Positions 13,227 through 23,615 of a stretch of DNA of 64,000 nucleotides are shown here, one piece after another. This DNA is from Batrachochytrium dendrobatidis JAM81 (lineage: Eukaryota > Chytridiomycota > Chytridiomycetes > Rhizophydiales), in the NCBI RefSeq assembly GCF_000203795.2, contig NW_006281106.1, positions 687,302 to 751,301 on the forward strand. The letters are read 5' to 3'. A model generated the notes under the pieces. That model worked only from the letters and a program-made list of their open reading frames with translations. It made no database searches and was not told the DNA's origin. Positions within the stretch are counted from its first letter, which is position 1; the number at the start of each line of letters is the position of its first letter. The position numbers and the translations under genes were made by a program.

Positions 13227-14046
13227 TTAAGCTCGTCCGCGACGATTCAGCAAGTAATTCAAGCCCATTAGTGCACAAGTAGAGATAAGAGCACCGACAG
13301 CAATTAAACGAAAGGGAACTATATATGAAAATGGAATACCATTTGAAGCAGATGCAAACCAGCTAGTAGGCTTGCCAATCTGAGTGTAGGCAGTGAAAGC
13401 CGTGGCAGTCATGAGAAGTATGACACCTGATAGTCCGTGTGCCTTGTGCATGATACGAGGAAATTTGAGATTGAATGCAAGGCCTCCAAAGATCAGTTGG
13501 GAAACAGCCCATGCAACAAGAATGCCACCATAAAATGCATGATCACTTTCAAAGTGAGGTTTGTGCTTGTAGTTCTTTGCAGAGTAGATGGCTGATTTGC
13601 ATTAACAATAAAATTCAAAAAAGTTGTCAAGCTGATGCATTTCTATTGTCCGTGCACACCTTCAACTGACATGTAGTATGGATATCATACTACTTACCAC
13701 CAAAGCCAATTAGTAGCATGAATACAGAAATAATGGCAGCGCCTCTGTGAGTATCAATCTGCTTCATCATAGGAAGTCGCTTTTTTCCATGATCCTTTTT
13801 GCGCAACTTGAAGGACTGGAAAGCAAGTAGAGCCTCAGAACCCAGAGCCAAAAAGCAGATCATGGCTACAGGATGGATACTGAACACCGAGTATGGCTTT
13901 GCAAAGTAGCATGCAGCCACCACCACTACGACCATAATCAGCGTAGACAGTTTCTGAAGAACTCTAAAAACAAACATGGTTGCTTTTTGAGCAAGTACAA
14001 AAGTGATTTTGAAATTACAAGTAGATTTTGCAACTTGAGCATCCAA
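13227..14046 (-). CDS. Cytochrome b561-domain membrane protein (CYB561D2-like)
   Basis: Two minus-strand exons, 14046..13698 and 13591..13227, joined in phase 1, give about 238 residues. At least five hydrophobic segments are visible. Histidines fall where b561 proteins bind two hemes: SIHPVAM, QIDTHRGAA, HKPHFESDHAFYGG and MHKAHGLSG. Spacing matches the short CYB561D2 type, which carries electrons across internal or plasma membranes from ascorbate or another donor; that role is family knowledge. The start could be 14046 or the internal ATG at 13977 (MFVFRVLQ), which lies just before the first membrane segment. The latter would give 215 residues. Confidence 0.8.
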
Positions 14047-15034
14047 ACAGATAAGCCGATCGCCTTGACAATCATACTAGGTTCATGTGACTATATGTGT
14101 TTGATTGGAATAAACGCTTTTGGTTGTTTCCATCTCCTTATTGCAATATACATTTCTTGAACCTTCCAGTCCTATGTTACAGGTTTGTAGGCCATCCTGC
14201 TACCGTTGTATTCACGTAGAATGGAGCATTAAATAGTAATATGATAAACGGCCAATCTCATGAAATAATTCATGTCAAATTGACTGAACAGTGCCATTTG
14301 GGGTTTCTCCTGATAATCGACAGGAAGCCGTCACATTTCTGATAAGTGCAATCTCTGGTTTCTTGAGCTAGAGCATATCCGAGGTTTTCTGATACAGGAA
14401 TTGAATTTGTAAAGTTTTATTCAACATATCAAAACAGCCAAACCCAATATCTGGGTTGCAATACATGAATCTGATTTTAAACTTGTCGATCGCATAATGT
14501 ACGACTATTCCAAGTGAAGATAGTTTCAATGCAAGACTATAGTTTGTGTTGTATAATGAGTGCTGTGATTTGAAGAATTGACAAAGTTGGTGTCTAATAG
14601 GGAGATGATGAATATTTAACCCTTTTTTATTCTGAAGCGAAATAGGGACAATCCCTACAAGATAAATGTTGTACTTTACGTGAATAGGGTTATAGTACGA
14701 ATTGGCAACCTTTCATTGAACAATTCATCAACTCTACTTGGACGACTGCAACTAAACCCTTTCATTTCCCTCTAACACATCTACTTGGATCCTAATGGGA
14801 CGGCTGCATTTGTTTGGAAGGAGCTGTCATTTTGCTAGTGACGACCTTCCACTTCCTGTTCTTGCAAGCATCTTTATTCATTTAATATGGTATAATATTT
14901 TTATTGCGTAGCTTCTCTTCCATTCGCTCATGTTCGGTCACTTGAAATAAGCATCCTTTATAATACCTGCTTCCAACCTGACTGCATCAACATCTGTAAA
15001 TCATGCTCGATAATAATCTAACTAATTGAACCTG
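14047..15034. other. Intergenic with one TIR element
   Basis: Contains the element at 14203-14690 described separately. The remaining 500 bp shows no exon. The last part should hold the promoter of the lipase gene. Confidence 0.5.
14203..14690 (-). mobile_element. TIR element (MITE-like), about 490 bp, reversed orientation
   Basis: The left end ccgttgtattcacgtag follows a TA (14201-14202). The right end tacgtgaatagggt is its inverted counterpart, followed by TA. The subterminal blocks aaacggccaatctcatg (left) and caagataaatgttg (right) match those of the other copies in the window. No intact reading frame. Assignment to a Tc1/mariner-like or IS630-like group rests on the TA target site and CAG-type ends only. 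Confidence 0.65.
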
Positions 15035-17377
15035 ATGAAATCTGTTATTGTGGCTAGGATGACTGTTGCTGCATATCTACTTTTTCAATCATCAAAAGAA
15101 TGCACACCTATGCCCTGGTTGTCCATTTACCTGATCCTATGTATTGTGACATTCATTGTAGAAACAATAATTTTAGCCACAATTGGAGTCATTTCATTAA
15201 GAGGATCCATTGCTGACGATCGACCACGCAGACCCGTTGTCCCGTTTATCTACACCTTTATTGCGACTGTGGTCTTGGAGACTGTAAGTTTTGAATGCTC
15301 GATATCTATGCATTATATAGCCCAATAGTTTTTCATAAATTATAGCTGTATTCATGTAAAATAGAACATTGTCTTGCAGTCACAATTTTGTCCAGTAACT
15401 TGAACCAATTATGCCATGAGACTGGCGGCTCATTATGTACTTTGGTTTTGATGTTTTATTTTACGTGAATATGGCTGCAATAGCATGTGATCATTACTCA
15501 TTGCTTATCTGGAATAGGTATTGCATATATTTGGACTGTCCAAATTTTACACCGAGGCAACGTACTGTCGAGAAAGCAATATATTTAATGCCGGATTTGT
15601 CATTGTCATTTACTGTTTTTTAACAGGAGTGCTAATCTTTGCAATTTCCCTTACGTTGCAATTGGCTGTGGGTTCTAGTACTAGAAGTATTGAGCATATG
15701 GATAGTCCACAGTTTTGGCAGTATTGCCTCATACCCTTTGTCTGCTTTCCCCTTTACATTCGTGGGTATAGTCGTAGTTCCACCGCTGCACGTGCTGGTA
15801 GATCTACTCGAACCACCACCATTCTCTCAGATGTCGCCGAACTTTTCACTGAGCTATTTGGCGATGTTCGCCTTGTGCCATCGGACATTTTGGCTGGTCT
15901 TATACTAGTTAAGCGCGCAGATAAACGTAAGAAGCGTGAGCAACAGCAGCATGAGATAGTGAATATTGCTATGGACCGCTTTGAGCCGTTGATTTCTATC
16001 CACAATCCTCCAATTCACCGTGATTGGAATTATATTGTTCACTATTACAAGTTTACTGAAGCCATTTACGGATTTCCATTATACATGCTAACGCACTTTT
16101 TTGATGGGTTTCGGCATTTGTGTTGTCCGTGTACGGGATCTAAACCTCACTCTGCTATAAACGCTGTTCAAATGTATATGGATAGCGGATGGTCAAATGG
16201 GTGTTTGTGCTGTTTTCCTGCCAGTTGTTGTTATTCAAAACCTTGCCGTCACGATGATTTGATTCATATAAGCATCACAAATGAGCTGTTCAAGTCTCCT
16301 TTCATGGTGTGCTTTGATCATGACACTGCATCTATAGTCGTATCCATTCGGGGAACTTTATCGACTACAGATTTGCTGGTAGATTTGCATTTCAGGCTAG
16401 CAGAGATTCGCATTCCTAGTGACTCGGGGGATGTGGTGATTGCTCAGACACACTATGGAATGCTCAGAACAGCAAAAAACATCTTTGAAGAACTAAAGCG
16501 CACCGATCTGTTTTCCATACTCCTGTCCAATGTCACGTCGGCCTATTCCAACTATCGACTGGTATGCACAGGTCATTCGCTTGGTGGAGGTGTGGCTGCA
16601 CTTGTTGCTTTTTTGATAAAGACTAGTGCGCAATATAAAAATTTAGAATCAAGAGTCACAGCGATTGCCTATTCTCCACCTGGCTGCATGATCACAGCAA
16701 AAGGACAGGATTACTTTAAAACATTTTGCACCTCGGTTGTATTCGGCAACGACGTAATTCCTCGCCTCAAAATGCACTCAGTTTGTACTCTTAAACAGCA
16801 AGTTATTTCTGAATTGGGACGCTGTAATCATTCTCATAAGTTGGACCTTTTGACTGGGAAAATGATGAAGCCCATGATTCGAGCTTGCCAAAATTTAGGC
16901 GGGTTTTATGATCATCGCACCATCTCTAGCACGAGTCCCACACATACTGACCAGTTTATCGAACAGCAAACACACCCGACGATTTTTAATATACACAATG
17001 ATGCTACAAACGAACGCTTGGGCGAAGCCAATGAAGAAACGAGCTCAAACGATAGCGCTTCGCAAACCCCAACGTATCTTCCTGGTCACATCTTGCATAT
17101 TCGACGTGTAGAAAAGCCAATCCTTAGAAGGCAGAGTAGTTTTTTGTTTGAAGACGGCGATTTACCCGATGATCAAACAAATACTAATGTCGGGACTGAC
17201 ATATCAGATCGGTCTACTACATATACTATTTGTGGGTCAGAATATGAGCTTGTGTGGTCACCACCTGAAGCATTTGATTCTATTTTGATCAGTAAAACAA
17301 TGGGACTAGATCATATGCCCAATCGGTTGGGAAGCGTGTTGGCTTCTTTGAAACTTTTGAAAAGTGATTCCGAATGA
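15035..17377 (+). CDS. sn-1-specific diacylglycerol lipase (DAGL type, lipase class 3)
   Basis: Exons 15035..15283 and 15518..17377 join in phase 0 to about 702 residues. The N-terminus has four membrane segments, and the order (ISLRGSIADDRPRRP, then ILAGLILVKR after SDI) follows animal DAGL proteins. The catalytic serine lies in TGHSLGGG (about 16571). A probable aspartate is in VVFGNDVIPRL, and the histidine is probably in YLPGHILHI. The C-terminal block AFDSILISKTMGLDHMP also matches DAGL. A Cys-rich loop (CLCCFPASCCYSKPC) sits before the lipase core. The enzyme releases monoacylglycerol from diacylglycerol at membranes; this is family knowledge. The 234-bp intron carries a short TIR element. 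The start is the first ATG before the first hydrophobic segment. Confidence 0.9.
15343..15477 (+). mobile_element. Short TIR element inside the lipase intron
   Basis: Left end tagctgtattcatgtaa and right end ttacgtgaatatggctg are inverted copies about 135 bp apart. The inside keeps attgtcttgcag, ttgtccagtaa and ccatgagactggcggc, all typical of the family. The whole copy lies within intron 15284-15517 and leaves the splice sites intact. Confidence 0.65.
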
Positions 17378-18467
17378 GTTTATTTCGATCATTCCTGTTA
17401 AACCTTTTCAACTCTAGTATTGCTTAAATTGCTTCTAGGCAACTACTTTTACTCTGTACATATTTGAGTTCAATGCTAATCGGTCTTTACAATGCTTATT
17501 ATTTTTCAGCACACCTTATAATCCAAGAACAACTGCCAATAAATCATTTTTGTTATCTTGATGCTCTTGTTAACCGTATTCACGTAAATGAACCACTGAA
17601 CAAGAGTGTCAGTGTATAATAAATAGCCAATCTCATGGCACGATTGTTGCCAATTTATTGGACAGTATTGTACAATGAACTTTAGTTGACTGGTATTTCC
17701 TTTGGTGATTCACATGGAGACAATTGATGTATTACCGAGACATGCAATCTTGTTTTCTTGAGCTAGAACGCGAATGTATGCGAGATTCAGAATACAACAA
17801 ACTTCTTTAGTTTCATACTCGTTCCAGATATTCCTTGATTGTGTGTAGAGTATTCAGCTCATGCTTTTTAGGATTCCAAGCCAATGTATGCCAATGAACC
17901 TGTTGTTCAGAACGCGCATTTGCTATTGGGTTATCAAAGGTTGATAGTTGTAATTCAAAGTTGTTGTTGGAAACTATCCATGTCAGAAAGACAGCGTCTA
18001 GTTGATTGAAGTTGGTGTTTCTACTGGTACTGTTCAAAATCTTGGACATTTGACAGATTCGCTGTATATAAACACAACCATATCTTTTAGTTCTGAAACA
18101 ACTCTTTGAATAGGCAAACCAATGGTGCTCGTAACGAATGTTACATTGTAGAGATCAGAGTTGTCGTTGATGTTTGAGATTCACATGCTGATGTGTGAAG
18201 AAATTGAAAAATATAAAAACCAAGTCAACACTCGATGAGAATTTGTAATTTAAAAACATTCACACATTGAACCACACTCTACTTGAATGTATGAATCTGA
18301 TTATTATACAATTTATAATTGTATCAAGAATTCCAATCCAAGACATAATTTGTATTTCATGAATGTTGAAATGTGAACAATCATTGTTGCCACGTGACAG
18401 TTCAATCGAAATCTGTTTTTATCCTGTTTGATCTTCAATCCAGAAAAAAAAGTCGGTAGCATTTAAC
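17378..18467. other. Intergenic with one TIR-type end and an uncertain coding remnant
   Basis: A family end (accgtattcacgtaaatga) starts at about 17572, followed by aaatagccaatctcatgg; no matching right end was found. A minus-strand open stretch at 17813-18049 (78 residues) continues upstream in another frame to about 18185. It may be a frameshifted remnant of an unknown gene. The rest should include the tim50 promoter. Confidence 0.4.
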
Positions 18468-20481
18468 ATGCCCGCTGGACTTGCATGCCGGATTGCTGCT
18501 GGATTGCCTGCTCTGGTTTCCAAATCTGCCACTCTATCGACCACAATGACCTTGTCTACGTGCCGTCTTGCAATCCGATCTGCTTGTTCTTTCCCTATTG
18601 CAACACATGGATTACCATCTAATATGAATAGATCATTACTGCGCCATTTATCTTCCACTGCATGTGCACTCAACAATACAGACAAACCTTTTAAATCTCC
18701 ACAAAATGATACTCAATCAAAAGAGAATCCTGCTGCTGAACAACACACTGGTGCTGAAGGCATGGATTTGTTTGCTCAAGCTATGGCTGCTCAGAAACTC
18801 CGTGAACAGAAACAGTCTGGAAAGAAATCTGATAATGGCGCTGAAGAATCGACCAATCCCGAAGATATTGAAGCTGAGCGCATTCGTCGCTTGAACGAAT
18901 CCACCCAGAAAGAGGACAACAAGCGTTTTGGAGATAATGTGTTTTTTTACAGCGGTGTTGGGCTTGCTTCGTTGGCTGGAATGTATGCTTATATGGGTAA
19001 GTTTTTTATTGTATCAGCTGGTCACTGCTACCAGATCAGTTCTGGTTAAATTGCATTGATGGTTGCAAAATGCGATGGACTGGAATGGCATTGCCAATAT
19101 CATATCCTGTCTAAAGTGTCAATACTGATCATTTTACAATCAAAATCATGCTTTACATTTCTAGGCATGTCTGACGGAATCGACAAGAACAAAGAGGGCG
19201 AAAATATACTGGAAGCCCATAACCGTCGTGTTTGGAACTATCTAGTTGGATGCTACAAAGTGAGTGATCGTCAGCTATTTTAATGCATATATTTTTATTT
19301 TGCTCATATCTTTCTAATTTGGTCTGATAGTACTGGACTGAGCCGAGCATTAAAAAACTGCTTCCTGATCCACTGCCAGAAGACCAACAGGCGCCATTTA
19401 CTCTTCTTATTGAGCACAATGATGCCCTGCTGCACCTTATCTGGGACGTAAGTGAATTGTTGGAAATGCTTTTTCAAAAGCGTTACTCGACTCAAATGTC
19501 TTGGTTATTTACTGAGAAACGATTGTATTTGTAGAAATCTGAAGGATGGAGAGCAGCTCTCAGACCTGGCGCTAAACATTTTATGGCCAATATGCGTAAA
19601 TACTTTGAAGTTGTCATTTTCACCAGCACTCCTGGATACGTATGTCTTACTCTTGATCATCTGCTAAATAGTGTATCAATAATTCTCTCTAACCACTTGC
19701 TATACTGTATTTTTAGTTGTCTCAACCTGTTTTGGAAGCGTTTGATCCAAACTACTATGCTCCATATCGTCTCTACCGTGAGCACACTACTCTTGAGAAT
19801 GGGGAGCGTGTCAAGGATCTGAGTATTCTCAACCGAGATTTAAGCAAAGTGATCATTATTGATACTCTTGCCAGCAACTATCGTTTGCAACCCGAAAACG
19901 GAATTACAATTCAAAAATGGCACGGCGAAGCAGGAGACAATGAACTTAATCGCATGGAAACATTTTTGGAAGAGTTTAGCTTCCTTCTTGCTATTTCACA
20001 AGCAGATGACGTTCGGCCTTTCCTTAAAACCCTTCGAGATATGGATGGTAACATTCCTAATGCATGGGATATGTACAAGCAGAAACTGCGCAAACTTACT
20101 AGCGAGAAAGACCAAACAATGCCATTAGTTTCTGCTGAAGATTCTTCTCCAAAACCCGCACAGAATACAATCATATCGTTTGTGGGCAGTTTGATTGGAC
20201 TTAATAAGCCATTAACCAGCACTGCTGCTGCTGTTCAAACTCAACCATCATTTAATTTGGTGGATATGATTGAACGACTTGCCAAAGAGGAGCGTGTGCT
20301 GCTTGTTAAGCAGCTGGAAGATGAGAAAAAGCATATTGCTGAAATGCAAAAGTTACAGGAGGAAATGATCAAGAAACAGACTGAAGAAAACAAGGCCAAT
20401 AAGCTCACCATGTTTGATGCTATGATGGGTGCTGGTCAACCCCAAATTACTGGTCAGCCCCCACTACATGAGCCTAAATAA
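18468..20481 (+). CDS. tim50: Tim50, TIM23 translocase receptor subunit
   Basis: Five exons, 18468..18996, 19165..19259, 19331..19447, 19535..19639, 19717..20481, join in phase to 536 residues. The first ~70 residues are rich in Arg, Ser, Ala and Thr without acid residues, a mitochondrial presequence. A membrane segment near residue 165 (GVGLASLAGMYAYMG) precedes the C-terminal domain. The Tim50 core is clear: EGWRAALRPGAKHF, YFEVVIFTS, VKDLSILNRDLSKVIIIDT, LQPENGITIQKW and ADDVRPFLK. The DxDx phosphatase box is replaced by IEHNDALLH, as expected for a non-enzymatic Tim50. The C-terminus has a Lys/Glu-rich helical tail. It hands preproteins from TOM to TIM23 at the inner membrane (family knowledge). 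The start is the ATG giving the longest presequence; MTLSTCRL further in is an alternative. Confidence 0.93.
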
Positions 20482-20582
20482 TGCAGCATCACTTTTAATA
20501 TCATTCGATTTCCATCTATGATTTTTTTAGCTTCAATCAAGTTGTTTTGTTATTTTCAACTGCTTTTATTTACACCATATTA

Positions 20583-20950
20583 CAGTCGTATTCACGTAAA
20601 ATGAAACACTTTTCTGTATTTATCTTGGACTGACTCTATTGCTTCAGGGTAAACAATCGTTACATATTCGCTGTTATTGGAAATTGATTATTTCTTTTAT
20701 TGAAACTCTATCCTAATATCAGATATGGTCGCGCAATGTTTGGAGGTTGTAAAGATGTCAAGGATGCGGAATGTATTGGAACAGAGATGTAAACATTCGC
20801 TCTGTACTTTTGTACAAGAATAAGCATGGAGAAAGACCAGTAAGCTAATGAATTCAAAAGGCACAATGTTGTCCAGTAAGATTGGTACCAATCAAACATG
20901 AATGTTTATTATACTCTTATTTAATGTTTCAATTTACGTGAATACGACTG
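20583..20950 (+). mobile_element. TIR element with Fanzor/TnpB-like C-terminal remnant
   Basis: The best-preserved copy: CAGTCGTATTCACGTAA at 20583 and its inverted form ending at 20950, each next to TA (20581-82, 20951-52). The inverted ends agree over about 26 bases with one mismatch. Inside, bases 20756-20845 encode C-x2-C-G-x-Y-W-N-R-D-V-N followed by IRSVLLYKNKHGERP and a stop. That is the second knuckle of a zinc ribbon directly followed by the RuvC-III type RDVN motif, the usual C-terminal end of TnpB and Fanzor nucleases. The frame is closed upstream, so this is a non-coding relic. Confidence 0.65.
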
Positions 20951-21097
20951 TAAATAAAAGTAGATCACTAAATAACAGCTAAACAAGTATTTAAAGTTGC
21001 CTTTATATTACAGTTTTAATGCATCTTGCATCATTGACACTTGTTTAATCTCTAATTTTTATTTGCTACACTGAACTTTGCAAGTAAACATTGAGTA

Positions 21098-21737
21098 ATC
21101 AACATAAAAACAGCAGTTGCATTACTGAAATGTGTAATCATTGTTAGCGGACTACAACGCAAATCTATCAGAGATTCAAAATACAACACATGTATGCGTA
21201 GATTTGTATTGCAACATTGACAGTCAAACACTATACATGCATTGCAATACATGAATCCGAGTCCGAACTTGGTGATCGTACAGTGTATGGCTATGCCAAA
21301 TGTGTACAAAGTGTAGATTCAACATTATAGTTTGACTGTGTGTGCTATGATGGTTGTATATCAAACACACAATGCAGTCAAACTATAATAAGCCAAACGA
21401 CCATTCAATTATTATTATTCCGAACTAAAGGAAAATTACTGCAAGTTGAATACCGAAGGGATCCATTTTACACAAACACAGCTGTAAAACGAAACCTGTG
21501 GTTACACAACACCCTTGAAGGTACGCTTTTTAAAATATCCGGTAAAGGGTTGTAGCAACATAGTCCAATCGACATCAACAGCAAATCGATCAATAGGATA
21601 TTGTGGCTAGGGAGCAGCATGCTGTGGTTTGATATTGGCCTACCACAAGCAATCAACTAACCCTGTGTAGCCGGTCAACCTAAAAGGGTCAGGGTTGGTT
21701 TACTATACAAGAATATAAATACAATGAAATATGCACA
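21098..21737 (+). repeat. Duplicated 5' flank, copy 1
   Basis: Nearly identical to 22911-23550 at a constant offset of 1813 bases, so without length changes. It includes TIR-family interior sequence and the conserved promoter stretch of the secreted-protein gene. Two identical 71-codon open stretches in these copies (21340 and 23153) are by-products of the repeat. Confidence 0.85.
21659..21720 (+). promoter_or_regulatory. Probable promoter of secreted-protein gene 1
   Basis: An inverted pair aaccctg / cagggtt (about 21659 to 21696) is followed by the TATA-like box tataaat at 21714-21720, about 90 bp before the ATG. The same block stands upstream of the second gene at 23472-23533. Function is inferred from position and conservation in both copies. 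Confidence 0.5.
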
Positions 21738-21810
21738 CTCTTGTCAGAATCAACAACACCAACTTTAGCGCTCTACCTCTCCACTAATTGCTTACTCATT
21801 CGTCAACCCG

Positions 21811-22335
21811 ATGAAATTCACCGACATTTTACTATTACTGACCGCGGCGGCAACCGCCAGTGCAATACTGGTTACAGCTGATGAAGATGGCTCACTTCAA
21901 GAATCAGGCACTTCTAGCCAAGTGTCTGTCCCGACTAACGAACCCAATCCAAACACTATCGACGAACACCAGCAACAAACAATGAGTGGATACGAATCAG
22001 GAAGTACCAGTTCAAGTCAAAGGACTGTATTAAGCAAAGAAGATCGAAGAAATCTTAACACATTAAAGAGAAAACATCAAGTGTCTCTAAGAAAAGAAAG
22101 GAAAATATGCGATTATTACTATGACTATCTATCCAAGGGGCACAAACAAAAGTCAAGATTAAGAAATGGCGGAAAGATAAGTGGACCAAAGCACAACTCA
22201 AGGATTGAAAAGGCAATGAGATTACGATGTGAAGTTGCAACTGAAGAATCAAACAATGCGGAACAAGAATTAAAGGACTTTATGCTAAAGCATGGTTTGA
22301 AACCGAAAGGAGAGTCGGATTCAGATTCAGATTGA
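21811..22335 (+). CDS. Small secreted lineage-specific protein 1
   Basis: Single exon, 174 residues. MKFTDILLLLTAAATASA is a good signal peptide with likely cleavage after the Ala-rich stretch. A Ser/Thr/Gln-rich region follows, then a basic, helical part with Lys/Arg and Tyr (KICDYYYDYLSKGHKQKS) and an acidic tail SDSDSD. It has no recognised domain. It is a paralogue of the gene at 23616-24578: the signal region, a near-identical SLQESGTSSQVSVPTNEPNP stretch, the xxLxDFxLxHG motif and the acidic end are shared. This type of small secreted protein is common in Batrachochytrium; that link is inferred. It may act outside the cell or on a host, but the sequence does not show how. Confidence 0.8.
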   Translation: MKFTDILLLLTAAATASAILVTADEDGSLQESGTSSQVSVPTNEPNPNTIDEHQQQTMSGYESGSTSSSQRTVLSKEDRRNLNTLKRKHQVSLRKERKICDYYYDYLSKGHKQKSRLRNGGKISGPKHNSRIEKAMRLRCEVATEESNNAEQELKDFMLKHGLKPKGESDSDSD

Positions 22336-22800
22336 AGGTGTACCAAAAATTGATTTTGAATAAATTTTCAACTTTCTGATATGTTGGTATTTGTCGAGTA
22401 TTGTGAATGGATCAATAACCATATTGTTGATTGGATACTGCATGCTTGTGTATACTGTGTTGGGTATTACATTGACAGTTACTGGATTGTTGATTGATAC
22501 ATTGACACGGTTTGTTCCATATACATCAATGACCTGATAACAACCAGTGTTATTTGTAACTATCAGTCGGACTTGCAATCACTTGTCAGTTGCATGGTTG
22601 TATGATATCACCAACTGACCATGTCATGCATTGTACAACAAACGGAACAATACACTTGTTCAAAGTCGGATGTAGATTGCGACATCAACTGGTTTGATAT
22701 GGGTCAATTAGTGTTGCCAGTTTGCAATATAATATATGTAGTGTGGTATTACGCAGCATGGTGTTGGTAGTGTTGTATTGACAGCCGTATCGACGTAAAA
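22333..22800 (+). repeat. Duplicated 3' flank, copy 1
   Basis: Nearly identical to 24576-25040 at a constant offset of 2243 bases. It starts at the stop codon region (aaggtgtaccaaaaattg) and ends in a TIR-type end CAGCCGTATCGACGTAA at 22782. The copy-2 version is cut right after this end. Confidence 0.8.
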
Positions 22801-23273
22801 TGGATCATTAAATAATGGTGTTGGTGTACAATAAACAACCAGTGTCATGATATGATTGTTAATGTACTGGACAACATTGTGTCATGGATTTTAGTTTTAT
22901 TCTCCTGACGATCAACATGAAAAAAGCAGTTGCATTACTGAAATGTGCAATCATTGTTAGTGGACTACAACGCAAATCTATCAGAGATTCAAAATACAAC
23001 ACATGTATGCGTAAATTTGTATTGCAACATTGACAGTCAAACACTATACATGCATTGCAATACATGAATCTGAGTCCGAACTTGGTGATCGTACAGTGTA
23101 TGGCTATGCCAAATGTGCACAAAGTGTAGATTCAACATTATAGTTTGACTGTGTGTGTTATGATGGTTGTATATCAAACACACAATGCAGTCAAACTATA
23201 ATAAGCCAAACGACCATTCAATTATTATTATTCCGAACTAAAGGAAAATTACTGCAAGTTGAATACCGAAGGG
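22782..23273 (+). repeat. Left arm of a long inverted repeat around secreted-protein gene 2
   Basis: Begins with the TIR-type end CAGCCGTATCGACGTAA and runs through family interior sequence. Its reverse complement is at 25044-25531. The arms are about 490 bp and highly similar by eye. Part of this arm overlaps the duplicated 5' flank copy 2. Confidence 0.75.
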
Positions 23274-23550
23274 ATCCATTTTACACAAACACAGCTGTAA
23301 AACGAAACCTGTGGTTACACAACACCCTTGAAGGTACGCTTTTTAAAATATCCGGTAAAGGGTTGTAGCAACATAGTCCAATCGACATCAACAGCAAATC
23401 GATCAATAGGATATTGTGGCTAGGGAGCAGCATGCTGTGGTTTGATAGTGGCCTACCACAAGCAATCAACTAACCCTGTGTAGCCGGTCAACCTAAAAGG
23501 GTCAGGGTTGGTTTACTATACAAGAATATAAATACAATGGAGTATTTTCA
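22911..23550 (+). repeat. Duplicated 5' flank, copy 2
   Basis: Second copy of 21098-21737, with only scattered base changes. It carries the same inverted pair (aaccctg / cagggtt) and TATA-like box (tataaat, 23527-23533) upstream of the second secreted-protein gene. Confidence 0.85.
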
Positions 23551-23615
23551 GTCTTATAATTAACACCAACCTCGACACTACTTGTATTCGTCGTTTAAAC
23601 CCATTGACTAATCTG

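Larger units (their letters stand above)
20482..21810. other. Repeat-rich intergenic region
   Basis: Holds the TIR element 20583-20950 and, from about 21098 to 21737, the left copy of the duplicated flank described separately. No other coding sequence is supported. Confidence 0.55.

Noticed and set aside
15435..15517. Extra lipase exon at 15435-15517
   Set aside because: This stretch is the right half of a MITE and its neighbour. Joining 15283 directly to 15518 restores the DAGL membrane segment.
18700..19500. Tim50 as an active FCP-type phosphatase
   Set aside because: The DxDx box reads IEHNDALLH, lacking the catalytic aspartates, as in known Tim50 proteins.
21340..21555. 71-codon open stretch, identical to the one at 23153-23368
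   Set aside because: It lies inside the duplicated flank and overlaps TIR-family interior. Identity reflects recent duplication, not selection on a protein, and there is no start context or family.
22859..23122. Open stretches at 22859 (-), 21052 (-) and 25199 (+) with similar translations
   Set aside because: They are the same repeat sequence in different copies and orientations. The reading frames run across element interior without a known motif.
23472..23540. CRISPR-like or tRNA-like structure near the hairpin block
   Set aside because: There are only two copies 1.8 kb apart, explained by duplication. No cloverleaf or spacer array was seen; no tRNA or rRNA gene was recognised anywhere in the window by eye.
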